Shown here: piece by piece, positions 8,853-17,267 of the stretch
Layout: every line of letters starts with the position of its first letter
How positions within the stretch are numbered: the stretch's first letter is position 1
Assembly: GCF_017948305.1 (NCBI RefSeq)
Contig: NZ_CP072842.1
Location: 1,032,001 to 1,096,000 of the forward strand
DNA: 64,000 nt
Source: Faecalibacter bovis
Lineage (GTDB): Bacteria > Bacteroidota > Bacteroidia > Flavobacteriales > Weeksellaceae
Direction of reading: 5' to 3'
The notes under the pieces: generated by a model
Told to the model about the DNA's origin: nothing
The model's database searches: none
What the model saw: the letters and a program-made list of their open reading frames with translations, nothing else
Translations under genes and position numbers: made by a program

Positions 8853-8882
8853 AAGCATCTCATTTCGAGGTGCTTTTTTTAT
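8853..8882 (+). terminator. Terminator of the D-2-hydroxyacid dehydrogenase gene
   Basis: A 9-bp stem (8853-8861 with 8867-8875, one G-T pair) is followed by a T run. The T run overlaps the stop codon of the small minus-strand ORF at 8879-8992. Confidence 0.85.
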
Positions 8883-8992
8883 TTAGATAAAGCTCTGTAA
8901 ACTTTCCAAACCATAAATATCGCTCCAATCATTGCGATTAAGCATACGAATGTCCAAATTACCAATTTGAATGATATAGATGTTATTTCCAT
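8879..8992 (-). CDS. Possible 37-residue single-pass membrane protein
   Basis: The minus strand from the ATG at 8992 reads 37 codons and a TAA stop. The product has a short polar N-terminus, a continuous hydrophobic stretch of about 20 residues (about 10-29, rich in Ile, Val, Phe and Met with two Trp), and a basic C-terminal tail (KVYRALSK). That is the layout of a small single-pass inner-membrane protein. I do not recognise the family. It fills an otherwise empty gap, and an 18-bp perfect palindrome lies 17 bases upstream of its ATG (9009-9026). Against it, no TAnnTTTG box is seen, and such a short ORF can arise by chance in AT-rich DNA. Confidence 0.42.
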   Translation of the reverse strand: MEITSISFKLVIWTFVCLIAMIGAIFMVWKVYRALSK

Positions 8993-9008
8993 TAATTTTA
9001 TTTAGCGT

Positions 9009-9026
9009 TATTCACAATTGTGAATA
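9009..9026. promoter_or_regulatory. 18-bp perfect palindrome (operator-like, or paired DnaA-box-like words)
   Basis: TATTCACAATTGTGAATA is perfectly self-complementary. A third half-site, ATATTCACA, follows at 9032-9040. The half-site TTATTCACA is one base from the DnaA box TTATCCACA. It could be a dimeric repressor operator for the small ORF at 8992, a DnaA-binding pair, or a leader hairpin. Confidence 0.5.
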
Positions 9027-9225
9027 GCTAGATATTCACATCAATTAATTATACATTTTAACAACTTATTTATAACTTATAAATAGTTAATTTATTGTAA
9101 ATTATAACAAAATTGACTTAATTAACAATTTTTATAAATTGTTAATTTTAATAACTCAAATGTTTAAATAACACATTTTAAAACATTAATTAACACATAT
9201 CAAGAATTTCAAATTTGCTTTATAG

Positions 9226-9233
9226 TAACTTTG
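9226..9233 (+). promoter_or_regulatory. -7 box of the pirin gene (decides the start)
   Basis: TAACTTTG matches TAnnTTTG, 18 bases before the ATG at 9252. The TTG inside the box is an in-frame pseudo-start at 9231 that would add seven residues. Its position inside the promoter rules it out. Confidence 0.6.
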
Positions 9234-9251
9234 AATAAAAGAAATAAAATC

Positions 9252-9965
9252 ATGAAATACCAAATATTTAAAGCAGACGAAAGAGGAGGAGCTAATCATG
9301 GATGGTTAAATACTAAACATTCTTATTCTTTCGCAAATTATTTTGATCAAGAAAGAATTCATTTCGGAGCATTACGTGTGATGAATGATGATATTGTAAC
9401 GGGTGGAATGGGATTTGGTAAACATCCTCACGACAACATGGAAATTATTACAATTCCAACCAAAGGAGGACTAAAACACAGCGATTCTATGGGTACTGGT
9501 TCTGTTATAGAAGCAGGAGATATTCAGGTAATGAGTGCTGGAACTGGAGTTTTTCATGCTGAGATGAATGCTTATGAAGATGTTACTTCTGAATTCTTTC
9601 AGATTTGGATTTTTCCAAATGCACAAAATGTAGAACCAAGATATCAACAATTATCAATTAAGCAATTTGAAAAAGAGAATGAATTGTATCAAATTCTTTC
9701 TCCAAATGCAGATGATCAAGGAGTATGGATTCATCAAAATGCATGGATTTTCCAAGGTAAATTTAATGTTGATAAAGAAGTTAATTATAAAATTCACAAT
9801 CAAAATCAAGGAGTGTTTTTAATGGTTGTTGAAGGTGAGATTGAATTTGATGGTAAATTACTTCAAAGAAGAGATTCAGTTGAAATTACACCAGAAAACG
9901 AAATCCAATTTAAAGTATTATCAAATTCTGAAGTTTTATTAATAGAAGTTCCTTTAGTTTTTTAA
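9252..9965 (+). CDS. Pirin family protein (cupin, quercetin 2,3-dioxygenase-like)
   Basis: This is a 237-residue two-domain cupin of the pirin family (YhhW-like). The N-terminal cupin carries the metal ligands in KHPHDNME (His58, His60) and FHAEMN (His102, Glu104), the standard pirin set. Pirins bind Fe or another metal. Some have quercetinase activity and others are redox-sensing partners, so the role here is unknown. The start at 9252 is the first ATG; the upstream TTG at 9231 belongs to the -7 box. The ClC antiporter gene follows after 26 bases and may be co-transcribed, although a link between the two is not established. Confidence 0.88.
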   Translation: MKYQIFKADERGGANHGWLNTKHSYSFANYFDQERIHFGALRVMNDDIVTGGMGFGKHPHDNMEIITIPTKGGLKHSDSMGTGSVIEAGDIQVMSAGTGVFHAEMNAYEDVTSEFFQIWIFPNAQNVEPRYQQLSIKQFEKENELYQILSPNADDQGVWIHQNAWIFQGKFNVDKEVNYKIHNQNQGVFLMVVEGEIEFDGKLLQRRDSVEITPENEIQFKVLSNSEVLLIEVPLVF

Positions 9966-9991
9966 CTTTGAGTATCAACTTGAATTAAAAA

Positions 9992-11386
9992 ATGGAATCA
10001 GCTAAAAAGGAGAAATTGAGCGAGTTAAAAATAAAAGAGGTTACAAAAAAAAGATTTGAATCTACTGCTTTTATTTTTCAAAACATTCCACTTTGGATTG
10101 CCTCTTGCGTGATTGGCTTATTAGCTGTTTTATATGCTGAAATTTTACATTTTGGCGAATCAACTTTTTTAAAAATATATGCACATAATAAAGCATGGGT
10201 GTTTGTATTAGCACCTGTGTTTTTCTTTTTATCTTATATTTCTGTTCAGAAGTATTCAAAATATTCTAACGCAAGTGGAATTCCACAAGTTATTGCGTCA
10301 CTTTCTTTACCAAAGAAAAAATCTAAAAAACTAATTGATCAACTTTTAAGTGTTCGAATCATATTCATTAAAATACTAAGTAGTTTTTTCATGTCTCTTG
10401 GAGGTGGAGTAGTGGGAAGAGAAGGTCCTACCATTCAGATTGCAGCTTCAGTTTTACATGTTGTAAATAAAACTATTCCTGATTCTTGGCCAAAGATTTC
10501 TCAGAAGTTAATGATTATTACAGGAGGAGCGGCAGGTTTAGCAGCAGCATTCAACACACCATTAGGTGGAATAGTTTTTGCAATAGAAGAATTATCAAAA
10601 AACCATATTAAGTATTTAAGAACTACTGTTTTTTCAGCGGTAATCATTGCAGGTTTTACTGCACAAACTATTTTAGGACCATATTTAGTTTTTGGTTTCC
10701 CAAAAGTAGATCCTGATGGATGGCAATTTTTTCTGATACTTTTATTAGTAACATTAGTTTGTGGAATTTTTGGTGCTTATTTTGGTAAAATAGCTTTTAA
10801 TGTTAATTCATTCAAGAAAAAGTTATCCAAAAAGAAACAATTTATTTTTGGATTTTTGGCTGTAATGGCATTTGCAACAGTTGTTTTTTATACAGATAAA
10901 GATAGTGTTGGAGCAGGGAATTTATTATTAGATCGCTTGTTGTTTGAAGCTGATAAAAAAGTAGAATGGTATACGATTCCGGCTCGTTTGTTTAACGGGA
11001 TTATTTCGTTTACAAATGGTGGAGCAGGAGGTATATTTGCACCAGCTTTAAGTTTCGGAGGTTCTATTGGAGCTTTTATTGGCGATTTATTTACATTAAA
11101 ACCAAGACAGATTAATATGTTGGTTTTAATAGGAATGGTTTCCTTTTTAACTGCTTTTACGCGCTCTCCTTTTACGTGTGCAATTCTGGTTTTAGAAATG
11201 ACTGATAGACATTCGGTTATATTTTACATGTTGGTTGCAGCTTGGGGAGCTAATTTAATTGCGAATCGTATCGATAAGAAATCATTTTACGAGAAAACAG
11301 CAGAAACTATTACAGAAGATCTTTTAACTCAATTAGAGAATAAAGAGAAAAATAAGTCCAAAAAAATTGAAGAAAACTTAGCATAA
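9992..11386 (+). CDS. ClC-family chloride/proton antiporter
   Basis: This is a 464-residue polytopic membrane protein with the three ClC selectivity-filter signatures: ASGIP (94-98), GREGP (142-146) and GGIFAPALS (about 344-352). Glu144 is the external gating glutamate. Glu200, in the segment GGIVFAIEEL, matches the internal proton glutamate of the E. coli ClC antiporter, so exchange of Cl- for H+ is more likely than a channel. There is no C-terminal CBS pair; the tail after the last helix is about 40 mostly charged residues. The N-terminus has a lysine-rich ~25-residue cytoplasmic stretch. Bacterial homologues help in acid-stress responses. It follows the pirin gene by 26 bases. Confidence 0.92.
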   Translation: MESAKKEKLSELKIKEVTKKRFESTAFIFQNIPLWIASCVIGLLAVLYAEILHFGESTFLKIYAHNKAWVFVLAPVFFFLSYISVQKYSKYSNASGIPQVIASLSLPKKKSKKLIDQLLSVRIIFIKILSSFFMSLGGGVVGREGPTIQIAASVLHVVNKTIPDSWPKISQKLMIITGGAAGLAAAFNTPLGGIVFAIEELSKNHIKYLRTTVFSAVIIAGFTAQTILGPYLVFGFPKVDPDGWQFFLILLLVTLVCGIFGAYFGKIAFNVNSFKKKLSKKKQFIFGFLAVMAFATVVFYTDKDSVGAGNLLLDRLLFEADKKVEWYTIPARLFNGIISFTNGGAGGIFAPALSFGGSIGAFIGDLFTLKPRQINMLVLIGMVSFLTAFTRSPFTCAILVLEMTDRHSVIFYMLVAAWGANLIANRIDKKSFYEKTAETITEDLLTQLENKEKNKSKKIEENLA

Positions 11387-11411
11387 ATAGTTTCGGATAA
11401 TTTTATTCGAT

Positions 11412-11419
11412 TACTTTTG
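11412..11419 (+). promoter_or_regulatory. Putative -7 box for the lipoprotein gene at 11496
   Basis: TACTTTTG followed by CA matches TAnnTTTGC, 76 bases upstream of the chosen ATG. This supports independent transcription of the lipoprotein gene. Confidence 0.45.
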
Positions 11420-11495
11420 CAAAATATAAGAATATCTAGATATAATCGATTTATATTAAACCGATTAGAGATTTATAAAATTGGAAATTGTACCT

Positions 11496-12584
11496 ATGAA
11501 AAGAATATTACTAATTGCTTCATTATTGTTTGTTTTTAGTTGTTCAAACGATAATATGAAAATAGATGGTCGTGATCAAGCAGCTTTTAACGAAACTGTG
11601 GATCAAATTGCCAAAGAATTGCCATTGTTGCAACAAGATAAATTTAAGGAAGCGTTAGATATAGTTTATCACTACAAAACTAATGCAACCAATAATGATG
11701 AGCAACGTTGGGCTGCTGTTCGAAATTTAGTTGATAATAAAACTTCAAGCGAGATATTTGATATGGCTGAAAAAATTGCCGTTGAAAATAACTTTTCATG
11801 GAATAGAAATCAAGTTCCTTTAGCAAATGGAATTCCATTACCTGGAACAATTACACCTACAACTGAGGTAGAAGTTTCTGAAGAACCGTCAATTAAGATA
11901 CAACGATTTGATTTCAGAGTTAAAAATGAAGAGGAAGGTATTCGTTTAGATCCATTTTTCTTTGATGTTGAAGGACAAGAAATTCAATTAGAAAAAGCTG
12001 TTACAGCTACAATGGAAGTATTTAGTGGTGGGCAAATTATCTATACACAAAGGGCTACAATCGATCCAAATTCGATAGATGCTTTGTATAGAAATAATGG
12101 TATTTTATTAAAATATTCTAGCTTAGATCCATCAAAAATTAAATCAAATTCTGTTGATGTTTTGGTAAGAATTCCACATCCAGAAAGATATTTGACACAA
12201 AGAAAAACTGTTACAATTCCTTCTGATTTGGTTAGAGCAGGAGTGGAGACGAAGATGGATTCTGTATCTAAAACGATTAGTAAAGACATCGCAATGGTTA
12301 CGAATTTAAGTAATCGTTTTATGCAAAATATTTCTAAAAAGAATTATTCAGCAGCTTTTGCTTTAACAAGAAATAGTGATTGGGCAACTTATCAAAAGTT
12401 TTCGCAAGATAATTTTGTAACCGTTTTAGAAAGTGCTAAAATAAAAGATACAAAAGTTATTGATGGAGACGAGAAAGTAGTTTTAATAGAGTCAAATGTA
12501 ACTTTGAATGATGATTCTAATAAAAAATATATTTTAACACTAGAACATCTTAACGGGAAATGGTTCATTGTTAACGTAAAATAG
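11496..12584 (+). CDS. Lipoprotein with NTF2-like/DUF4878-type C-terminus, function unknown
   Basis: This is a 362-residue predicted lipoprotein. A short signal peptide ends in the lipobox FVFSC with lipid-carrying Cys16. Residues about 20-95 form an acidic/basic helical segment (FKEALDIVYHYK) of the kind seen in DUF6694-type lipoproteins. The middle (about 125-250) is predicted beta-rich and contains a proline-linked spacer. The last ~95 residues (ISKKNYSAAFALT ... NGKWFIVNV) look like a small NTF2/DUF4878 fold. I chose the ATG at 11496; an in-frame TTG at 11481 would put five extra residues before the MKR of the signal peptide. It is expected at the periplasmic side of a membrane; no enzymatic residues are recognisable. 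Confidence 0.7.
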   Translation: MKRILLIASLLFVFSCSNDNMKIDGRDQAAFNETVDQIAKELPLLQQDKFKEALDIVYHYKTNATNNDEQRWAAVRNLVDNKTSSEIFDMAEKIAVENNFSWNRNQVPLANGIPLPGTITPTTEVEVSEEPSIKIQRFDFRVKNEEEGIRLDPFFFDVEGQEIQLEKAVTATMEVFSGGQIIYTQRATIDPNSIDALYRNNGILLKYSSLDPSKIKSNSVDVLVRIPHPERYLTQRKTVTIPSDLVRAGVETKMDSVSKTISKDIAMVTNLSNRFMQNISKKNYSAAFALTRNSDWATYQKFSQDNFVTVLESAKIKDTKVIDGDEKVVLIESNVTLNDDSNKKYILTLEHLNGKWFIVNVK

Positions 12585-12603
12585 AGCAATCCTTATTTAA
12601 CAT

Positions 12604-12637
12604 AAAAAAAGCGTCCAAATTTGGACGCTTTTCTTTT
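12604..12637. terminator. Bidirectional terminator between the lipoprotein and ompA-like genes
   Basis: A perfect 13-bp inverted repeat (12607-12619 with 12620-12632) is bordered by A and T tracts. Both convergent genes end within about 25 bases of it. Confidence 0.9.
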
Positions 12638-12656
12638 ATAAGAAAATATAAGTTTA

Positions 12657-13358
12657 TTATTTTACTCCAGCTTCTTTTTCAGCATCAGCTTTCATCTTTT
12701 CATTTGCAGTAATTGCAATTTCTACACGACGGTTAGCCGCACGACCTTCAGCTGTAGCATTATCAGCAATTGGTTCTTCTAAACCTTTTCCTGTTGAAGT
12801 TAAACGTGAAGCAGAAATTCCATTAGCAACTAAATATTGTTTAACCGAATTTGCACGTTGCTCAGATAATGGTTTATTGTAACCTTGTGAACCAACGTTA
12901 TCAGTGTGACCAACAATTAATAAATTTGTATCTGGGTATTCTTTGAAAACTTCGATTAATTTATCTAAGTTAGTTTTTGCTGTTGATGTTAATCCTGATT
13001 TGTTATATTCAAAAGTAACTTTAGAAGATTCATCTAAAATTAAGTTAATCCCTTCTTCCGTACGAACAACTTCAGCTCCAGGTAAAACTTGCTCAATTTT
13101 CTGAGCTTGTTTATCCATTTTATTTCCAATAATTGTTCCAGCAGCTCCACCAACAGCAGCACCGATTACAGCACCTAAAGCAGTGTTTCCACCTTTACCA
13201 ATATTATTTCCTAAAATACCACCTAAAACAGTTCCAGCAACTACTCCGATACCAGCACCTTTTTGTGTGTTATTGGCATTTTGAACAGCAGAACATGAAG
13301 ACAGAACGAATGCTCCACCTAATACGATTGCAGTTAATTTTGTATTTAATTTTTTCAT
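12657..13358 (-). CDS. OmpA-family lipoprotein with glycine-zipper segment
   Basis: This is a 233-residue lipoprotein with signal peptide and lipobox VLSSC (Cys22). Residues about 34-80 are a glycine-zipper region of repeated G/A-x3-G patterns (GAGIGVVAGTVLGGILG and following) that can insert into or pack against a membrane. Residues about 110-222 are an OmpA-like peptidoglycan-binding domain with GHTDNVGSQGYN, LSEQRANSVKQYL and AANRRVEI; Asp and Arg of these motifs bind diaminopimelate. It resembles YiaD-type proteins, which tether the outer membrane to the cell wall. It starts 17 bases after the stop of the lipocalin-like lipoprotein gene, so the two form a transcription unit, a pair common in flavobacteria. 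Confidence 0.9.
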   Translation of the reverse strand: MKKLNTKLTAIVLGGAFVLSSCSAVQNANNTQKGAGIGVVAGTVLGGILGNNIGKGGNTALGAVIGAAVGGAAGTIIGNKMDKQAQKIEQVLPGAEVVRTEEGINLILDESSKVTFEYNKSGLTSTAKTNLDKLIEVFKEYPDTNLLIVGHTDNVGSQGYNKPLSEQRANSVKQYLVANGISASRLTSTGKGLEEPIADNATAEGRAANRRVEIAITANEKMKADAEKEAGVK

Positions 13359-13375
13359 AATTTAAGATTTATAGA

Positions 13376-13891
13376 TTAGCGTTGAAAAGAGTAAAGTACT
13401 TGTGCTATTTTTCCATTCACATTAACATCTTGTACCAAAGTCATGTTTGTAGCATCTAAATAAGAAACTCTTAATTTGTAACCAGCTGTGTTTTGTTTAG
13501 CTTTAATACCAGTAACATCTTTGAAAGTGAAGTATGTTGTTGTACCTTCTTCCACAATGTTCCAGATAATTTTAGCAGTTCCAGATGGACAAGCAGAATC
13601 TGCAGTATTAAATGTGTAAGTACCCGTTTTATTATTTTGTACTAAATTCCAAGTAGAGCCAACATAACATTCTGGCTTTGCCATATCAAAAACGTTAGAA
13701 ACAGTTTCAGTTACTTTTACTTTTCCGCTTACTTGCTGGTTCGCTAAACCTTCATAACTCACATCAGATAAAGTCCAAGCACCACGTACTTCCTTACCTG
13801 TTTCCATTTGAGATTTTTGAACATTTGTAGATGCACATGAACCTAACATAAATGTAGCACCAACAGTTAACATTAAAATTACTTTTTTCAT
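13376..13891 (-). CDS. Lipocalin-like lipoprotein
   Basis: This is a 171-residue predicted lipoprotein with lipobox FMLGSC (Cys19). After the anchor, the segment GAWTLSDVSYEG begins a chain of short beta strands. It contains an internal cysteine pair (in PECYVGSTW and SACPSG) that may form a disulphide. The GxW start and the antiparallel pattern suggest a lipocalin-like small barrel, as annotated for the equivalent gene beside OmpA-family lipoproteins in other flavobacteria. The ligand is unknown. It is the first gene of the two-gene unit with the OmpA-like protein. The lipocalin assignment is from pattern and context, with no exact motif seen. Confidence 0.65.
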   Translation of the reverse strand: MKKVILMLTVGATFMLGSCASTNVQKSQMETGKEVRGAWTLSDVSYEGLANQQVSGKVKVTETVSNVFDMAKPECYVGSTWNLVQNNKTGTYTFNTADSACPSGTAKIIWNIVEEGTTTYFTFKDVTGIKAKQNTAGYKLRVSYLDATNMTLVQDVNVNGKIAQVLYSFQR

Positions 13892-14018
13892 AGTTGTTTT
13901 ATTTTAGATCAAATAATTGGCTAAAAACGGCCTTCATAAATTCGTTTTAAGAACATTTCAGAAAAAATTAATGTTATCATACATTAAGCACTAAAATCGT
14001 TCGTTAAAGTGCATTATA

Positions 14019-14912
14019 TTATTTACTAATCTTAATGGTATAAATTAAAGACGAATATTGGCCTGTCTTTTTAGCAGATAAATTAGATTTCAATCCAACG
14101 AAGAAAGCTTTCAAATATGGAACTTTATTTCCTTTATATTTTTCAGAAAGTAAACTCACGTAAAATGCATCTAATACCATTGGGCTAACATTTACAATAT
14201 TCATACCAAAATTGCGAATTAGTAGCTGTAAACTCTCAGGATTAAAATGCCAAAGATGTCTTGGAACATCAAAGGCAGCCCAATGTTTACCGTAGTAGTT
14301 TGCGTCGTAAGAAAGATGATTTGGAACCGCGATGATTAATGTTCCACCAGGATTCAAATGTTGCTTTAATTCAGTTAAAATTTCATTCAAATTTGGTATA
14401 TGTTCAAGAACATGCCACATCGTGATTATATCAAATTTACGATTTATCTCTCTTAATTCACAATTAACTACGTTTTCTTTTCCAATCTTATTCTGAGATA
14501 TTTCAAATGCTTTAGGATTAGGTTCCATTCCCGTTACATCATATCCATTTTTTTGCATATGTTGTAAAAAGTCACCAGCTCCACAACCATAATCTAGGAT
14601 GCTTTTTCCTTGTGTAGAATTCTGAATTAATTTCAATTTTTGATCTAAATTATACTGCTTAGCAATTTGATATATTTTTTCAAAAATTGATTTTTTACCA
14701 TCAGTGTGTGAAATATAATTTTCACTTTCGTAATACTTCGAAAGATTTTCTAAAGGTTGAGGATAGGTGTAATGCACTCCAGTTTTATCATCCTTGTGCA
14801 AAGAGAATTTTTCTTGAGTTAAAAAGTAGTCTTGTAAATCTAATACCTTTATACCAGAAAATCCTTCAATTGAAGGATTTTCATTTATTGTTTCACGTGG
14901 AACGTTGTTCAT
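14019..14912 (-). CDS. Class I SAM-dependent methyltransferase
   Basis: This 297-residue protein is a class I methyltransferase (Methyltransf_23/UbiE-like). Motif I is DYGCGAGDF at 107-115. The acidic motif II residue is in GMEPN, and the post-I segment FDIITMWHVLEHIP marks the core. The N-terminal ~100 residues are an extra domain that may bind the substrate, which is unknown. It follows mnmG with three bases between genes, last in the patatin-ybeY-mnmG unit, so a role in RNA or lipid modification is conceivable but unproven. Its codons 3-9 contain a parS-like sequence (14889-14904), which is unusual and may constrain the N-terminus. Confidence 0.85.
   Translation of the reverse strand: MNNVPRETINENPSIEGFSGIKVLDLQDYFLTQEKFSLHKDDKTGVHYTYPQPLENLSKYYESENYISHTDGKKSIFEKIYQIAKQYNLDQKLKLIQNSTQGKSILDYGCGAGDFLQHMQKNGYDVTGMEPNPKAFEISQNKIGKENVVNCELREINRKFDIITMWHVLEHIPNLNEILTELKQHLNPGGTLIIAVPNHLSYDANYYGKHWAAFDVPRHLWHFNPESLQLLIRNFGMNIVNVSPMVLDAFYVSLLSEKYKGNKVPYLKAFFVGLKSNLSAKKTGQYSSLIYTIKISK
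14889..14904. other. parS-like site inside the methyltransferase gene
   Basis: The minus strand reads CGTTCCACGTGAAACA, matching 15 of 16 positions of the ParB-binding form TGTTCCACGTGAAACA. It lies within the first ten codons of the methyltransferase. A perfect palindromic version is 1.9 kb away at 16825-16840. Confidence 0.68.
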
Positions 14913-14915
14913 ATA

Positions 14916-16787
14916 TTATCTACCCATGTGGATTAATAAAACACTAATATCTGCAGGTGAAACTCCACTAATACGTGAAGCTTGTGCTACAGTTGTAGGT
15001 TTAATTTTAGTTAATTTTTGGCGAGCTTCAATAGACATTGAACCCATCGCTTCATAATTAATATTCGTTGGAATACGAAGGTTTTCTAAGCGAGTTAGCT
15101 TATCAGCATTTTGTTTCTCTTTCTTGATATAACCTTTGTATTTAATTTGAATTTCTGTTTGTTCTAATTCTTCCTCGTTAATATTATTTTCTTCAATAAA
15201 ATTTGCAACACGATCTAACTTTGTGAAATCTGCTAATTTTAATTCCGGACGAGAAATTACATTAACCATTTTATTTGGTTGGGCTAGAGGAGAACCTTCG
15301 CGTTCTTCAATAACTTCATTTATCTCATTTGGTTTGATAGAATGTTCTTCAAAATACTGAACTAATTTTTCAGCATTTTTATATTTATTTTCCATTCTAA
15401 CTAAACGTTCTTCTTTGGCTAAACCAATATCAAAACCTTTACGAGTTAAACGTTCGTCAGCATTATCTTGACGTAATAAAATACGATATTCAGCGCGCGA
15501 AGTAAACATACGATATGGTTCTTCTGTACCTTTAGTAATTAAGTCGTCAATTAAAACTCCAATATAAGCTTCATTTCTATTTAAGATAAATTCGTCTTTT
15601 TCTTGAACTTTTAATGCAGCATTAATACCAGCCATTAAACCTTGTGAAGCCGCTTCCTCGTAACCTGTAGTTCCGTTGATTTGTCCAGCACAGTATAAGT
15701 TATCAATGATCTTAGTTTCTAATGTATGTTTCAATTGTGTCGGTGGAAAATAATCATATTCGATTGCGTATCCAGGACGTAAAATTTTAGCATTTTCAAA
15801 ACCAGGAATAGTTCTTAATGCGCGTGCTTGTACTTCGTCTGGTAAAGAAGTAGAAAATCCATTAATATAGAATTCCATTGTTTCCCAACCTTCTGGTTCA
15901 GCAAAAATTTGGTGACGATCTTTATCTGCGAAACGATTAATTTTATCTTCGATAGAAGGACAATATCTTGGTCCAGTAGATTTAATAGTACCGTTGAACA
16001 TTGGTGAACGATCAAAACCTTCTCTTAACATATCGTGTACATCTTGGTTGGTATAAGTAATCCAACAAGATCTTTGTTTTGTTAATTTTGGTGTATTTGT
16101 GTAAGAGAATTTACCTGGGATTTCATCTCCAGGTTGTTCGATCATTTTTGAATAATCAATTGAACGACCATCAACTCGAGGAGGAGTTCCAGTTTTCATA
16201 CGTCCAGCTTCGAAACCTAAATCAACTAATTGTTCCGTAATTCCGAATGCAGCACTTTCACCCATACGACCACCTCCAAATTGTTTTTCACCAATATGAA
16301 TTAAACCATTTAAGAAAGTTCCGTTTGTTAAAATAACTGCTTTTGCACGAATTTCCATTCCCATTCCTGTACGTACTCCGCAAACTTTTCCATTTTCTAT
16401 GATTAATGATTTAACCATGTCTTGGAACATATCTACGTTAGGTATGCGTTCTAAAGTTAGTCGCCATTCTTCTGCAAAACGCATGCGATCTGATTGTGCT
16501 CTTGGTGACCACATTGCAGGACCTTTAGATAAATTCAACATTTTAAATTGAATCATCGTTTTATCAGTTACAATACCTGAATAACCACCTAAGGCATCAA
16601 TTTCCCTTACAATCTGTCCTTTTGCAATTCCACCCATAGCAGGATTACAAGACATTTGTCCGATCATTTGTAGATTCATTGTAACCAATAGAGTTTTAGC
16701 TCCAAGGTTTGCTGCTGCAGCTGTGGCTTCGGCACCTGCGTGTCCACCACCAACTACAATTACGTCATATTCTGATTGAAATATCAT
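14916..16787 (-). CDS. mnmG: tRNA uridine 5-carboxymethylaminomethyl modification enzyme MnmG (GidA)
   Basis: This 623-residue protein is a full-length MnmG. The FAD-binding GGGHAGAE motif is at 13-20, the signature [15 protein letters not shown] follows near 42-56, and [16 protein letters not shown] lies in the second FAD segment. The C-terminal helical domain ends in [17 protein letters not shown]. With MnmE it modifies U34 of certain tRNAs using FAD, GTP and a folate one-carbon donor. In many bacteria gidA lies near the chromosomal origin. Here a perfect parS palindrome sits just upstream (16825-16840) and a second near-parS just downstream, which fits that placement. It is probably co-transcribed with ybeY and the methyltransferase. 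Confidence 0.97.
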   Translation of the reverse strand: MIFQSEYDVIVVGGGHAGAEATAAAANLGAKTLLVTMNLQMIGQMSCNPAMGGIAKGQIVREIDALGGYSGIVTDKTMIQFKMLNLSKGPAMWSPRAQSDRMRFAEEWRLTLERIPNVDMFQDMVKSLIIENGKVCGVRTGMGMEIRAKAVILTNGTFLNGLIHIGEKQFGGGRMGESAAFGITEQLVDLGFEAGRMKTGTPPRVDGRSIDYSKMIEQPGDEIPGKFSYTNTPKLTKQRSCWITYTNQDVHDMLREGFDRSPMFNGTIKSTGPRYCPSIEDKINRFADKDRHQIFAEPEGWETMEFYINGFSTSLPDEVQARALRTIPGFENAKILRPGYAIEYDYFPPTQLKHTLETKIIDNLYCAGQINGTTGYEEAASQGLMAGINAALKVQEKDEFILNRNEAYIGVLIDDLITKGTEEPYRMFTSRAEYRILLRQDNADERLTRKGFDIGLAKEERLVRMENKYKNAEKLVQYFEEHSIKPNEINEVIEEREGSPLAQPNKMVNVISRPELKLADFTKLDRVANFIEENNINEEELEQTEIQIKYKGYIKKEKQNADKLTRLENLRIPTNINYEAMGSMSIEARQKLTKIKPTTVAQASRISGVSPADISVLLIHMGR

Positions 16788-16824
16788 AATAATCGTGTTT
16801 TATATTTTGTCTAAAAACAAACAA

Positions 16825-16840
16825 TGTTCCACGTGGAACA
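16825..16840. other. parS site (ParB-binding centromere palindrome)
   Basis: TGTTCCACGTGGAACA is a perfect 16-bp palindrome and extends symmetrically to 20 bp (16823-16842). It equals the known chromosomal parS form bound by ParB. It lies between mnmG and ybeY, touching the ybeY stop codon. parS sites cluster around replication origins in most bacteria with ParABS. Confidence 0.85.
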
Positions 16841-17263
16841 TTATGCTTTTATTTGTTGAAATCTGTTTAAGTAAAAATCTTCTTTTTCAGTCATGATTCT
16901 CTTTTGTTCTTCTTCTTTGTCTGGATAACCAGCAAAATGAAGGATTCCGTGAATCATAACACGAGCTAATTCATTGTCGAAAGAAACGTTATTTTGTTTT
17001 GCATTATCTGCAATTCTTTCCACACTAATGAAAATATCTCCTGTTAAAACATCATCTTCAGAATTGTCAAATCCAATTACGTCTGTGTAGTAATCATGAT
17101 CTAAATACTGACGATTAATCTCTAATAAATATTCGTCGTCACAGAAAATGTAGTTCAATTCATCGATTGATTTTCCTTCATTTTTCATACTTTCTGTAAC
17201 CCAATCAATCCAGATTTGACTGTCTTTAATTTCAAATTCTGTTTCGTAAAATAATTCTATCAT
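16841..17263 (-). CDS. ybeY: rRNA maturation endoribonuclease YbeY
   Basis: This 140-residue protein has the YbeY zinc motif HGILHFAGYPDK. His105 and His109 are present; the position of the third histidine of the E. coli enzyme is occupied by Asp115. This His-to-Asp change is, from general knowledge, usual for Bacteroidota YbeY, so it need not mean loss of activity. The upstream TGDIFISVERIADNA segment is also typical. YbeY acts in 16S rRNA 3'-end maturation and ribosome quality control. It starts four bases after the patatin gene stop and is followed by the parS site and mnmG. Confidence 0.92.
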   Translation of the reverse strand: MIELFYETEFEIKDSQIWIDWVTESMKNEGKSIDELNYIFCDDEYLLEINRQYLDHDYYTDVIGFDNSEDDVLTGDIFISVERIADNAKQNNVSFDNELARVMIHGILHFAGYPDKEEEQKRIMTEKEDFYLNRFQQIKA

Positions 17264-17267
17264 TGTT

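Noticed and set aside
9231-9251. TTG start for the pirin gene
   Set aside because: The TTG is part of the TAACTTTG -7 promoter box; the ATG at 9252 gives the family-typical start.
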